The notes beneath the pieces are model-generated. The model was not told where the DNA came from. It was given only the letters and a program-made list of their open reading frames with translations, and did not search any database. A DNA stretch of 64,000 bases from Amyelois transitella (Eukaryota; Arthropoda; Insecta; Lepidoptera; Pyralidae), in the NCBI RefSeq assembly GCF_032362555.1, contig NC_083523.1, forward strand, positions 5,059,501 through 5,123,500, in the 5' to 3' direction. The position numbers and the translations under genes are program-made. Of the stretch, positions 1 through 20,100 are shown in pieces; within the stretch, counting starts at the first letter, position 1; each line of letters opens with the position of its first letter.

Positions 1-750
1 GATGAACGACACCGGCACTAGGGCACAAAACGCTTACAAGTATCTTTTGTTGAGTCAATTTTCGCTTGGGACAGGATTTGGCTGAGTGGCTAGGGTCCAG
101 CTATTGCGATGAGCATTTCCGGTTATCGTAGAGAATCCACTTTTCATCATAGGTAATGATTTGATTCCTTAATTAATGTAACGTAGCAGTCGACAAGCGT
201 TTGCCGGTTTGCTTCACTTAATTCCTAAGGAACCCACCTTTCAAGTTTCTTAATCTTTCCAATTTGCTTCAAGTAGATTAAAATAGTAGCCGTAAATTTG
301 GTAGCCGTGTGTTGTTGTCAATGATCGCAAAGAAATTGACGCGCTCAGCGAATAGCAGCGAAGAATCTAAATCGCGATTACAAAGATTCATAGATTGGAG
401 CATACCTTAATACAACGTCAGACTCAACATCGTCGGAACCGCGGCCCTAGGCATAACACCTAGCCTGGCGGGAGATCTTCCCTTTCGAGCATAATCATCG
501 CTCCCGCTACAGTTGATTAAAATAGTTTTATCACTAAAACTTAAAACCGAAGCCTGATGCTAACTTTCACGATAGCCTTCAATTCTTTATTATCAACTAA
601 GTCTTCGGCCGTCCAAGAGGCTTGTTCTGCAGGTCGAAATTTCCAGAACGAAAACGTTGGAACCAAAAAGCACTGTCATTAACCCTTCGAGCTGTTTCCG
701 CAGCACTGGTGCTACCGTGGAACTCATACTCGTAAATAATACGATATTTA
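1..750 (-). mobile_element. Decayed mariner-type DNA transposon, cut by the window edge
   Basis: Read on the minus strand, scattered fragments match a mariner transposase in the right order. Near 600-650 is a piece like NFDLQNKPLGRPK. Near 190-270 is a piece like KLERLRNLKGGFL followed by LSEANRQTLVDC in shifted frames. Near 60-150 is KWILYDNRK followed by a proline/lysine-rich QWLDP-like stretch. These correspond to the helix-turn-helix linker, the middle, and the region just past the first catalytic aspartates. Frame changes and an unrelated insert of about 200 bases (roughly 400-560) show it is long dead. The 3' end lies outside the window. Confidence 0.65.
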
Positions 751-2018
751 AAGTTTTCCATTTTGTAAACTGGGTGACGAAAACAGAAAAATCAGAAGAA
801 AAAAAACAATTGAATGACGGTTAAACACAAATACATGTGTAAATAGCTGTATAAATTTTAATTTAAAATTCAAGATATTTAGGATTAAAAGACCTAATAA
901 TGACACCTCCTATCCTATAGATTCTCACCAGCTAGTACTAAAGTGAATTGGAGTCTGTGTTATTGAATACTAAAGTTGATGATATATAGATGAACATCCT
1001 ACACCCAGGCTTATCAGAAAAAATAATCATTATATTGACCTGATCAGCATTTATTTACCATTTTTTTTAATAAACAATATTCTTGCCTTTAATTGCTAAA
1101 CATTGTAAAAGGAACCTACTTAGCCTTTGTACTCAAAATAAATTTTTGGTTACTATTCAACAATTGGAATAATGTTATGTAGATAATTGTTGTTTCAAAT
1201 CGAGGTTATCATCATTCAAGCTAAGTAAATAGGAAAGTTTCAAGGACTGTGATTACACAATAGACTGATTGTAAACTAGATATACATATGTACTTCTCTA
1301 TGCTAGGTTTCACTAAAAATCAGCTCATTGTGTGACCTCATCAAAAAAGGTTTGTAAAATTAATTACTATTTGTGACATAAAAACATATTTCATTACATT
1401 TTTTGTGGCAATAATAAAATCTATGTGTTTTAAGAGTATAGCAACAAATAGATTAATACACCTATAGAAAGATGTAGCTATTATTTTTTTTTAACTAAAG
1501 CTGTATAAAACAAAAATAAAATACAGTATATTTAAAGTATAATCAGTTATCAGTATATACTACAAACTGGCCTCACAAAGACATACTTTTTATCAAGCAG
1601 GTGGAAGCCAAATGCCACTTCCAATCAGTAAAGGTGTGAAGAATTTTTAAGAGGCTATTCACCTAAATATTAAACTACTAACTAAATAAATAATCAGTAG
1701 GTTTTATTCAAACTTATCATGTTTGCAAAATATTTTGTAAAATGAAAGGTGAGGATGTAACCAGGACTTACACCAAGAAGAAAAAGACGATGATTGTAAA
1801 AATATTGTGTGTAACAGTGTACATTATTTACTTCCCATTTTTTCTAGATTACTTTTTACATATTTTTTAATAGATAAATATGCAATAACCACATCTAATT
1901 GAAAAGAAATAATATTTATCCCATTTTGACTTATCACGAATGGACCAAGAGACCTGCAGCAAAAATAGATGATGGGAACGGGAGATTCTGCATAATATTA
2001 CTACTGTTTTAAAGTTAC
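750..2018. other. AT-rich intron or intergenic DNA left of the riboflavin kinase exon
   Basis: No coding exon was recognised on either strand between the mariner relic and the riboflavin kinase exon. I searched specifically for the second exon of that gene, which should start with the Asn-Phe after the PT motif, and did not find it. The remaining exons are probably beyond position 1. The stretch is plain AT-rich DNA. Confidence 0.5.
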
Positions 2019-2157
2019 CTGTAGGGCATCCCAGTTCCTTGGATCCTCTTCCAAACCCTTTTATAACGACGCCTTCTAGAAATAGAGGCAGAAAAGGGCG
2101 TGACATTTTGGGAAGTTTAACTTTAATTGCGCTACTTATTAGTCTATTTATCAGCAT
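2019..2157 (-). CDS. RFK: Riboflavin kinase, first coding exon only (partial)
   Basis: Riboflavin kinase phosphorylates riboflavin to FMN with ATP. The exon encodes a stretch reading LPLFLEGVVIKGFGRGSKEL then GCPT. This aligns with the start of animal riboflavin kinases (LPYFCRGQVVRGFGRGSKQLGIPTAN in human), including the glycine-rich loop and the first half of the PTxN motif. The exon stops at a good donor (CAG|GTAACT at 2019/2018) with one base left over, exactly where the N of PTxN should follow. Two in-frame starts exist. The ATG at 2106 gives MSRPFLPLF and aligns with the human start. The ATG at 2157 adds 17 residues (MLINRLISSAIKVKLPK), basic and hydrophobic, which could be a targeting peptide. 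Remaining exons are not visible and probably lie left of the window. The gene is divergent from the Arkadia gene. Confidence 0.85.
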
Positions 2158-3776
2158 GAATTTCTTGTTTGTACCAGTTTTTAGGTACCACTTTAGAAAA
2201 AAAAATAAGAGCTGTTTTGTCGGTCCAACTTATGAATTTAGCCTTAAGTTTATAAGTTATTTCAATACTCAAGTATCATGCACCGCAATTCTTTCTTTTT
2301 GCTTTGATGAAATACGTTCGACTTGAAGTTGAATCGACTGCTAAACTAAATGAATTTCGGACTCCCAAAATTCGGAGCAGATTTCAGCAGTCGTCGTTCA
2401 AACTGTCATTGCAGCTGACAACGCCTGCCTGACACGGACATGACAAGTAGGGATGTGCGTATTTACGACGCTACCAGGTTTGGAGCCCTGGTTTTTCTTT
2501 ATGTTTGTTTTTATTTCTACAAAATAAATCAACAGAAAAATTGCATTCATAAAAGTAGTTTGCTTCGATTATTAAACTCGTGATATCTCGATAACTGCTT
2601 CTCTTGATTTAACTTATCTTCGACCTTAAAGATTGTATTTATATAACGAGCATAAAAAAATTCGTGATGCTTCGATCAAAGCTAGGTACTCAAGTTATAT
2701 TTTGTTTTAGTTCTTTCTGTTTTTTTAGTCGGCATGTTTGTTTACACAAAATAGTTTTTAATCATTTCGATCAACTGTTCCATTTTGTCTACCATTTGCA
2801 CTTGCGACTGTCGCTGTTAGATGTGAATTTTCACAACTGAACCCTACTGCATCCGCGTTGTGTCTACGGACTTCAACAGTACACACACGACATGTTATGA
2901 CACTGTGGCGACATTACTGAAGTACTAACTTAACGATACTACGGTTTTTAATAAATACATTAATAGATATCTGATTTAGTAGTGACCTCTATTATGACAC
3001 AAAAAGTATGAATTGGACAGCTGTCGTTTTAAACATGTTATTAAACATAAATAAATATGTATAGGATTCAATGTCTTTGTAAATAAATTATATTATTATG
3101 TGAACAGGACAAATTACACAAATTTAGTTAGCCTAAAAGTAGATTCGAAACTTGTTTTATGTTACTAATCCAACCACGCTATGTTTACTAAAAAATAAAC
3201 ATGTAAGACCAATAAAAAAAGTTCTTTTTCATCATGACCTGACTGCGGATCAAACCCGGGATCTTTTGATTCAGAGTCGAAAATCTGACAACTGCGCCAG
3301 AGGAACCGTATACTTATCAAGGTTTCATGAAATCTATAGGTATCTTCGGGTTATCCAGTTACCATGTTTGGGTTACCATCTGGATACTATATTTTTCAAT
3401 CCCTAATACTGTCAAAACTTGGTCAAAACAATTCATTCGTCTCGTTCCTCCCCTCCCTACACCTCTACTCGTTTATTCATTCTTTGAAATTCATCATTCA
3501 CCACAGTGCAATGCAAATTTTAACTGGGATATATTTTTGTTTCCTGAGTCGTAATAGTTAATTGAAATAAGTGTTTTGATTTCTTTTCCAAAAGTAAATA
3601 TTGTTTTATTAAATCGTATTATTGAGTGTAAACAAAATATCATGATTTGATTTCCGTAAAACACTGGTGCCTACTCCATGTTGGCTGTGGAAAGTAAGCA
3701 AGCAAACCCCGCCTGTCGTCAGTGTCAAGCAAGCCAAATAATTGAGAAACAATGACTATATTGTTTATACTATAAA
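2158..3776. promoter_or_regulatory. Divergent intergenic region between riboflavin kinase and Arkadia genes
   Basis: Start codons of two divergent genes lie 1.6 kb apart, so both promoters and any 5' UTR exons must be in here. I see no convincing TATA box close to either start, in keeping with housekeeping-type promoters. The stretch also holds a tRNA-like relic (3240-3311). Otherwise it is AT-rich DNA without recognisable genes. Confidence 0.4.
3240..3311 (-). repeat. tRNA-Gln-like relic (tRNA pseudogene or SINE head)
   Basis: Read on the minus strand the segment begins GGTTCCTCTGGCGCAGTTG, resembling the acceptor/D-arm and box A of a tRNA. It then has GACTCTGAATC, the anticodon loop of tRNA-Gln(CUG), and GGGTTTGATCC, a box B-like T-arm. 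The 3' acceptor strand does not pair with the 5' strand and the T-stem has mismatches, so it is not a working tRNA. Confidence 0.4.
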
Positions 3777-11761
<7,985 letters not shown>

Positions 11762-12134
11762 ACAGAGGAACAAGTATGTCATCTGCACCTTTTGTTAGTT
11801 CTTTCAAAATCCATGGAGAAATTTGTCAAGTAACTTTATGATTGTTTATTTCAATAGTCTTGTCAAGAATTTTAAAATACTTCCTTAGCTTGGTGCCTTT
11901 AATATCCTCACTTCTCTGAAGTTATTAAATGACAATATTTTTCCTACCTTCAAGTAATCCTGTCAATATAAGATGTAAATTTAAAGTGAAACAGATGATA
12001 TAAAGTAAAAGTAATAACTTCAGCCAGTCATATTCTAAGTTTATTATAAACTATGAAAAATAGAAATTTTAAAATTACTCCTAGATATTGTAATTGTTAT
12101 TGAATAGACTAATGAGACGTATTGTAGAATAACA

Positions 12135-13624
12135 TCAAGTTTTTCGTTTGTTTCTGTTGTCATCACTGAACCCTTGTTTCAGTTTCTCCTCGAGCTGTGG
12201 GGAGCTCATGATGGCTTGCTGCTGGAGTTCCAAGCTCTCTTGTTGAAGCTCGTGCGTCAACTGCTTCTGGGCATTACAAGTCCTGACACAAAAATACTGC
12301 CAATAATGTATATAATTATATTAAACCATTATATGATAACACTAATTAATATTTTGTTTACATATATGTAAAATTTTTGTTACATAAATATTACAATGTT
12401 AGCAGTCAAAAGAAGTGACTATTGTTGATTTTAAAATAAGGTTAAATAATATGGAATATCAATGAAATACGCCTAGTTTATTATAGTTTTGTTAATTTTA
12501 TCTTTGACAAAAATTATAATTTAAGAAAAATTGGAAAATCCTTTTTTTTAATTACAATATATAAAGTAATGCTTTATTAAATGTTTTCTCATTTGTATTT
12601 AGTTTTTATTAATTGACTTACCTGCATGCATGGTCTATTCTCTCACAAATAGCATCTGATGCTGTAGTGTTTCCAGAAAGATAAGATATTTCAGCAGCCA
12701 CTGTGGCTAACTTTTCAGCATAATCCATATAACCTTAAACAAGACTTGTACACTGTATTTAGTTTCTAAACATATAAGCATTTATCATGCCTAAAACAAT
12801 AGTACTGACATGAATTCACACCAATAAGACATGTCTACTTTTGTATTCACAACATATTACTCTAAACTAGAAAGCATGATAAAAGACAAAAAATTATAAA
12901 ATGGAAGTAAATAATTTCTTTACATCTCAATCTTCATACATCAGCTGTCTATTTGGCTAAATGATGGAATGGAGTTACATCTATACTCTCAATCTATGCT
13001 TACCAAATAATGTGCGTAGATTATGCTTGAGGTCTCGGAGTGAACCCCTTACTGCCACCAGCTCGTCCCAGTGCTGTGGGGGTGTCGCATTCTCTCCCCA
13101 CTCTAATGCTTGTTTCACCAGACATATTTCTTTTGTAAGAGCCTCCCTTAGTCTAGAAAAATGAAGACAGCTCTTTCAAAAATTCATAAATGTAGTCAGG
13201 TTACTCTTATTCAAAGGATATGTATGTAATGGTTGAACTGCATAAGGTCAGAAATGCAGTAGCTACTTGCAACAACTTTAAATCCATAGTTTTTTTAAAT
13301 ACAAGGAGACACCTGAATACAAAAAGAGGGCTGGTTAGAAATATACCTTTCACTGGTATCATGTATAGCCACTAAAGTTACTGTGAGCAATTGCGTAGCG
13401 GCGTTCACATTTACTGTTGTTGCTTGGCGTATCAAGAATTCGTGCTCCAAATTGTCATCACTCCATGACATATTCAACTCATTGTATTCGTTTTGGTTCT
13501 CTTCGCAATATACAGTAGCTAGTAATCCTACGGATAATGGGGTAACCTTTCGTAGTCTTGGTATCAATGTTCTTTGCACCTTGGCAGCAGATCGGACGAT
13601 ATTCACAAGTTTCGTTCTAAACAT
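12135..13624 (-). CDS. DIABLO: DIABLO/Smac-like mitochondrial IAP-antagonist homologue, 4 exons, 228 aa
   Basis: Coding exons on the minus strand: 13347-13624, 13004-13152, 12622-12733, 12135-12282; phases agree and the model closes at TGA. Length is close to human Smac (239 aa). Residues 1-35 are basic and hydrophobic (MFRTKLVNIVRSAAKVQRTL...), like a mitochondrial presequence. Similarity to Smac runs along the three-helix bundle: EFLIRQATTVNVNAATQLLT matches [20 protein letters not shown], and MDYAEKLATVAAEISYLSG matches WMTAVGLSEMAAEAAYQTG. The C-terminus is a Gln/Glu-rich coiled coil. VTPLSVGLL is followed by ATVY (36-39; 13508-13519), where human Smac has VTIGFGVTLC then AVPI, so the mature N-terminus may be an IAP-binding motif. 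Smac is released from mitochondria in apoptosis and binds BIR domains of IAPs. The identity rests on weak but extended similarity. The 3' ends of this gene and Arkadia converge. Confidence 0.75.
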
Positions 13625-13944
13625 GCTGGATATACTGGGATGCTGATGAAGAAGTTCTGATAGAAACGGCTATTGAAATACTTTTTTAGTTTACATCATA
13701 GTGGTGCTCTAATAATTTAAAATATCGAAAACTATTTTGGAGGTTAGGTTCATGTACCCATTCGTTTTGTTGTTGTTTGTCATTGTGTCAGTGTCAGCCA
13801 TTCGTCAGCTGAGCTTTGGCTGACAGCTGCCTTTTTTCTTTTAACCGATTAAAAAAAATTGATAGAGAGAGAACTACTTATGCATGATTACGGTTCTTTA
13901 GACATTATAATTATGTATATTAAGTTAATATTTAAAAATGGTAA

Positions 13945-14190
13945 GATATAACAACAAGAACCCGTACCAAGGTTCGAATCGCACCATGGCTTGGCTATGT
14001 GGTTTTGAAGCTAGCATAGTGCCACGTGCTGGTAAGGATATATACGACGCGTTTGCAACATTTGCAGAAGATCCTTAACCATATTGGATCATGGTTACAC
14101 ATCTTGTCATAATGTGCAGGTTTCCTCGCGGTGCTTTCTCGATATCAGATAAGAGCATCGGTTAGAAAGCGCTAATTAAATGTGTATACC
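13945..14190 (-). repeat. tRNA-derived SINE-like copy
   Basis: Holds 'ggttcgaatcgcaccatgg', a box B-like element, and a body with 'aaccatattggatcatggttacacat' and 'gcaggtttcctcgcgg'. The same body occurs in the opposite orientation at 29551-29760. The orientation is judged from that shared body. Confidence 0.5.
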
Positions 14191-14220
14191 TAATAAAGGA
14201 TATATGTACCTACTTACCTA

Positions 14221-14372
14221 TATCAAATTAAGGACGTCCTGGGAAAAGGTCAGGTCAAGAGTATCCGAAACCGCCGAGCTTGCATGAAGAGAGATGAATG
14301 TGGAAGAAGCGAAGGAAGTATGCAGAAAGATGTAGTCTCTGCCTACCCCTCCGGGAAAATGGCGTGATTTTT
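14221..14372 (+). repeat. ATGT-tailed family B copy (LINE 3'-end-like)
   Basis: Contains 'gaatgtggaagaagcgaagg', 'aagtatgcagaaag', 'gtagtctctgcctacccct' and 'ccgggaaaatggcgtgattt'. Other copies lie at 17755-17946, 19872-19972 and 26318-26376 (reverse). In full copies the segment reads as the end of an open frame (EVCRDRGKW...SAYPSGKEA), as in the 3' end of a non-LTR retrotransposon. Confidence 0.5.
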
Positions 14373-14801
14373 AACCGACTTCAAAAAAAGGAGGTTTCTC
14401 AATACGACCGAATTTTTTTTATGTATGTCCGCGGATACGATACGAACCATTTTATTTTTTTTTGTTGGAAAGGGAGTAGGTATCCCATGGGTGGTCCCAT
14501 AGTAAGGAAACAGGATCTGATAGTGGAATCCTGAAGAAATTGAGGGAAACTCTAGAAAAAATTGTGATTCCGACTTGTTTCTTAAGGAACATATAAAGAA
14601 TTTAAAAGCCCTATAATTCATGAGGACTTGGTGTTGATCTGATAATGCAGGGAAAGGCAGTCGAGGGAACTCCTCAACGGTTTAAAGCAAGTACTTTGTG
14701 TTTGGGCTTCATTAACTTATATTATTATTATTGATATATAAATTATATTACTTAATATATTATATTACTGAGACCATTCATCTAAATGGGTTTGGACTGA
14801 T

Positions 14802-15217
14802 ATTTTTCCAAAAAAAAACAAACTTCAAAACGGAAACTTAAAAGAAAAAATTAACTTCTACAAATAATCTCGACCTTATAAGTGATAAATTAAAAGAAAC
14901 ATAAACAATTAAATTATTAAGCATTTAATAATTTTGAAGATGGTGCCAAGTAAATACTACAAAAAACTAAATGCAGTAACAAATAAATTTTTACCTTTAC
15001 TAATAAAAATTGTTTAATTTTCATATAGAACTTTTTTTCCTAACTTAATTATTGAAATAAGGCACCATCTTCATAATTATTAGTATCTACTTAACAATTT
15101 AATTGTTTATGTTTCTTTTAATTTATCGCATAAAGTCAAAATTATTTGTAGTACATAGTTAATTTATTTTTTACTTTTTAGTTTCCGTCCTGAAGATGGA
15201 TTTTTTTGGTAAAAAAA
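14802..15217. mobile_element. Foldback (long inverted repeat) element, about 416 bp
   Basis: Left arm 14802-14947 and right arm 15061-15217 are near-perfect reverse complements. The outer part pairs 'cttcaaaacggaaac' with 'gtttccgtcctgaag'. The middle pairs 'ataaattaaaagaaacata' with its complement, and the inner end pairs 'gaagatggtgcc' with 'ggcaccatcttc'. The loop is about 113 bases and AT-rich. No coding potential was seen. This is the structure of a foldback-type MITE; the family is not identified. Confidence 0.8.
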
Positions 15218-15559
15218 TGTTATATGTATAACTAATACAGAAAAGAGTCAGTGGTAGGTAATGCTCCCGTCATCATTTGAACCTGGTTCAACACCGGCAC
15301 ACTACATCAATGACACACTTTTCTTCTATTGCTATAACCCGCCTTTATTGAAAGCAGATGCTGCTGTCATTACTAAAACTCCTACTCCCGTCCTGATCCT
15401 CATACTTGAAATAATTGTACTAAATGTCAGGATCTAATTATTCTTAAATATTCAAATAAAAGAGGTCAATCATTTATAATCTCTCATATATTTCATTAAA
15501 TTATATACATTTTTTACAAGCGCAACTTACCTACTTATAACCTGTCGGAAATGTCTGCG

Positions 15560-16215
15560 AACCCCGCCCCTCCGCACGTTATCGTCTATCCAGTACCGTT
15601 GCCAACGCACGTGTATCTCACTTTGGTAATCGCATTATTGTTTGTGTATTGTTTCTCTGTGGTGGTACTATGGTGCCGAGTAGAATTTAGTGCTCAAAGT
15701 AATTAAATTCTTTGACAATAAAAAACAGCACGGTTGAACAAGTAACAAAAAAGGCATGTGCAGCAACTGGATTATCTAAAACGACCATAATGAAAATAAA
15801 GAACGAAGCAAAAAAATTACAAATTCTGTCAGAAACAACTAGAGAGGCAAATGTTCAGGAAGAGATGACGTCCTTCGAAGAAGATCCATAACCTAGTACG
15901 TCAGCTTCTATTACCACGGAGACTATTATGCTCCCGACTCGACACCAGGGGAGAAGCTTAAAAAATACAAAAAGAAAATTGATCTAGATAGTTTTGATTT
16001 ATGCGCTATACGTTCTTTAGTCTTCTTCCTAGTCGAGCACTCTTGTCAGTAGTCGTGGTTATACAGACGAGGTACACGGAGAGGTGTTCGGCGGGTCGAT
16101 ATTTTTAATGACCAATAAAATTTTTATACCAATAAAAAAGATTTTGAAAATAGCCAAACAGGAGCTGAACTTTCCCGGCCAAAAAGACGCCGTAAGAAAT
16201 AACTAATAAAGTCTT
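15560..16215 (+). mobile_element. Relic of a DNA transposon with a transposase-like N-terminal part
   Basis: Between 15735 and 16010 the + strand reads VTKKACAATGLSKTTIMKIK, a helix-turn-helix-like stretch. After interruptions it reads DSTPGEKLKK then KIDLDSFDLCAIR. That order (HTH, a TPG..K linker, basic run, then DFDLxxIR) occurs in the front part of a widespread insect transposase-like family (IS630/Tc1 superfamily by my recollection). The catalytic region is not recognisable. From about 16017 the sequence shares 'gcactcttgtcag' and 'gtcgtgg' with a repeat at 38955-39005. Confidence 0.5.
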
Positions 16216-17123
16216 TAGGGTACCGAAATTTATTTTAAGGCGTTGTATAAAAGTATAAAAATATACAGTGTGACATTTAAAACAACTGCATCCTTTTAAA
16301 CATAGACTATACCCATGCTTCTGAGCCGTTTAAGCCTATTTTTATTTAAATTAAACGTCATTAAACGTCATCATTTTCACATTTTAAAAACCCTGAAAAA
16401 CTACGTCACACGCTTTATTAAAGACCAATACTACAAAAAGAAATTAAAACTAAACATGTAATAAATGTCTGAAAAATTAATTGACGTTGACCTATGAATC
16501 TTACGCGTCGCTTTTCCGCCGGCCGGGGTGATATGACGTATTTAGGATAGTGGATTTTGATACTATTATTTTTTATCGTACTTTCTGAAATATAAACCGA
16601 TATTTTTCTTTTAACGTTTTTAAATAACCTTTAGATAAGTACACTTAACAGTTAAATTTATGCAGTTGAATAAAAACTCACCCTGTACAGGCACACAAAA
16701 AAATATATTTCTTTTTTTTTGCATCTCGATTTTTTTGCTCTCTCCAGTTTGCATGACGTTATCAAGGCAGGTTCACAGATATTTCCAACGGGTTGTATAT
16801 CCATATAAATTGAGGTTATACTTTATGTTTATTTCAATTTCGTAGCATAAGTTCAAAAAAAGTACTCTTAGCTGAACCTTATGGAATACATAATATCTTA
16901 AAATACAATACAGGAATAGGAGAAAATCATGATTCGATTAATTGGTCACGTGGAGAGGATGAATGGAAGCAGTTTGAATTTGCAGCTATACCAGGAAAGT
17001 GAATGGGAAAGCCTGGACAAACAATACGTGACAAAATCGGGGATTCTTTCCTAAATAAAATGGTGAGTTTCCTATCAAATCTGTTAGCTTTTCAACCTCA
17101 ATTTATATGGACACATCTTCACA

Positions 17124-20100
17124 TTATAAATCGTTTGAATAATGAATTAATTGAAATTGTTGTGAATAGTCTTTCCTTTCTCCATAATGTATATCATCAA
17201 AATTCAAAACTGCAACATTCCGATCCACCGCCGCGATAAGTTTTGTTGAATCAAAATCTAAACTATAGACGGGAGATTGCCTTTTCTGAGTATAAAAAAG
17301 CTAAAAGAGACAAAATAAATAAACATTAATTTCAAACATGTAAGTACAATGTAAACATTTGAGTAAGTATAGGTGTCGACGGAATAAAATTATATATGAA
17401 GATCGTGTTGTCTTAGGCAAAGAAAACACTTTCGCGAGCACAAAAACACTGCCAAACATAGTCTGTCGCTTAAAATAGTTGTCATATAAATCGGCTATTA
17501 TTATTCTGATTTCTATAATGTAAAAATCTATGATGAGACAGACATATGTACGTAACGAAACTAGTAAGGTTTCAATTCAACCATTTTGCTAAACAACCTT
17601 AAAAATTGCATTATGATTAAAGTTAAAATGAATTATCATTAATCTTTTCTGAATACCTATAAGGTAAGTAAAAAATATTAGTTTCTTAAAATCAGTGGTT
17701 AATGCATAATATAAATGTAAATGTCGAGCGAATGGATGAGAACAGACTAACGAAAGGAATTTATAAGACAGAGCTGACTGTCTGATCTTGAAAAGGGAGA
17801 TGTTTAGTGTACCTGTAATCGTCGAATATGCATGAAAATACTTAATGAGTGTGGAGGAAGCTGAAGAGGTCTGTAAGGATCGTAGCAAGTAGTAATTCAC
17901 AGTCTACCCCAATGGGAGACAGGCGTGATGGTATGTATGTATGTTTGTAATATTAATATAGTATGTACTTATTAACTTTATTGGACTAGCTTTTGCCCGC
18001 CGCTTCGCCCGCACGAATTTAGCGCACCTTTATACAAAATAATACAGGCTTTTCGCTTATCCAACGGGAACTATAGTTTTTACCCAGATGAAAGCGGCTT
18101 CTCCAGGCTCTTTAATTATATATACGCAAAATTTTAAGAAGATATTGTTTGGATAACAGTGCTCCGTTTATACGAATTTTTAAGAAAAACTTATTTAGAG
18201 TATCATAATAAATAAACTTACTTGAAGATGACCTTTTGAATATCGTATATCAAATAAAGAACATCGACAATACTCTGAGGCACCAACCACCAACGATCGG
18301 AACCCATCAGTTTTCACGCAGTATAGAGACGATTGGAACGGGTCAAATGTGTCAAAAACCTGCAAATATTCATACTTTATATTAGCTTATATAAATATTA
18401 TAAAATATACGTAACAAATGGAACAAATTTTAATGAAATTCGGCATACATTAATCTTGCTGAATTGACCTATTTTATTAATATACTTAACATAGTTTATT
18501 TTATGGATATTTCCAAACGGCAAATAGCTTAAATAGCTCCTTAAAAAATCAAATCAAAGTCCCAAGATATCAACTAGTTATTTTACTTTATAAATTCACG
18601 GCAAAACCACACACATACATTTAATTACGTCTTTATCCGGGTAGACAGAGCCGTCTTGCAAAGACTGGAAGGCCACCTGTTATTTCCGTCTCTTAGTTAT
18701 ACTGCTAAACGTAACTTTGGATTCTTATGACTATATGATGCTGATATGTGCTCTGTAGGATTTGGCCGTGATGTGTGTGAGTCAGCACTTTGGTCAATGT
18801 GTAAGGTAAGTATATTACATCTTTGCCTATCCCATTTCACTTGGGGTCAGCTCTCCTCTTCATTGTTCGTCAAATACTTGGGTTCCACAGATCTGTGTGG
18901 AGTTGTTGTCAAAAATGTAAGATTAATATGGTTTAACCGCCTTCAAAAAAAGAGGCGGTTCTCGGTTAGAGCTGTATGTAGTTTTTCCGCGATTATCTCG
19001 CGTTTTGCTGAACCTATTTTGATGCGGATTTCAGGAAAGTGTTTGTAACACTTAGGAGAAGGATTTAGAATACAAAAGTTTTTATTCCTACTTACCACTT
19101 GATGCGTCCGAGTGTCAATGCATTGCAACATTCCAAAATAAGTGACGTAAACGACAACATTATTATCGTGCCACTGAACATCTCTCACGACATTTCTGGA
19201 TCCATTTTGAGTCATCATTACTGTTCCCCTGAAACAGATAATATTACTTAAATTAGAAAAAGTCTAACGTGTATTTTTGATGAAGAAACTAATGATATGA
19301 CCAAATATTATATAAGCATGCAATTTCTCTACTTTGCCAAAGTTCACAGTGATTAAACATATTAGGTATTTGGAGAAAAAAGTAAAAGTAAGGCTTTTAG
19401 TGAAAAATGAAAGAGTTTGCCCTTTTTAGTTGAACATTTCCACAATAGACAGAGATGCTGACACTATATGGTTCCTTCTCTACTATGGAATGGTTAAAAT
19501 TTACTAAAATTTGTATAATTTGCATATTATTACGATAAAAAATACACCTACGTGTTGACATCAATCAAAATAGGCTTACTATTTTCATAGAGTCCAACTA
19601 TTAGTCTGTCATTCATTGAATTTAAATGCATGCAGCTAAATCCTCTCCCATTTTTTACTTCTATATTTGTAATATCTTTGTTGTCATAGGAGAACATAGG
19701 TACATCTACAATATGAAACAAATTTAAGTTTTTGGTGTGAGGCAAAAATTAAAGATATTGTTTCACTGTAAGGTGAAAGTTTCCCATTTTCATTTCTCCC
19801 TCACAATACTATACCTTAATTTTTCCATTAAAAGGAATTTTTAACTTTACTACACAAATATTTCATAAAATTAGCGAAGGAAATATGCAGAGATTGTGGC
19901 AAGTGGAAAGAGGTAGTCTCTGCCTACCCCTCCGGGAAAGAGGCGTGATTTTATGTATGTATGTATGTATATTTCATAAACCTTATAGAAGATAAAAATT
20001 TGTCAATTTGTTCATTTTTTTTTTGCAAATTTTAACCCAAATTGGTCCATCCACCCTGGGCAAATATGTGAAGATATAACTGAGAATGTCAGGAGGAATA

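Larger units (their letters stand above)
13625..17123. other. Repeat-rich gap between DIABLO-like gene promoter and FBXW4 3' end
   Basis: No host gene seen. It holds, from left to right, the DIABLO-like gene promoter/5' UTR side (13625-13850), a SINE-like copy, an ATGT-tailed copy, an 'aaccgacttc' repeat (14385-14460), a 416-bp foldback element and a DNA-transposon relic. The last part (about 16.3-17.1 kb) is AT-rich and without recognisable features apart from possible FBXW4 3' UTR. Confidence 0.5.
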
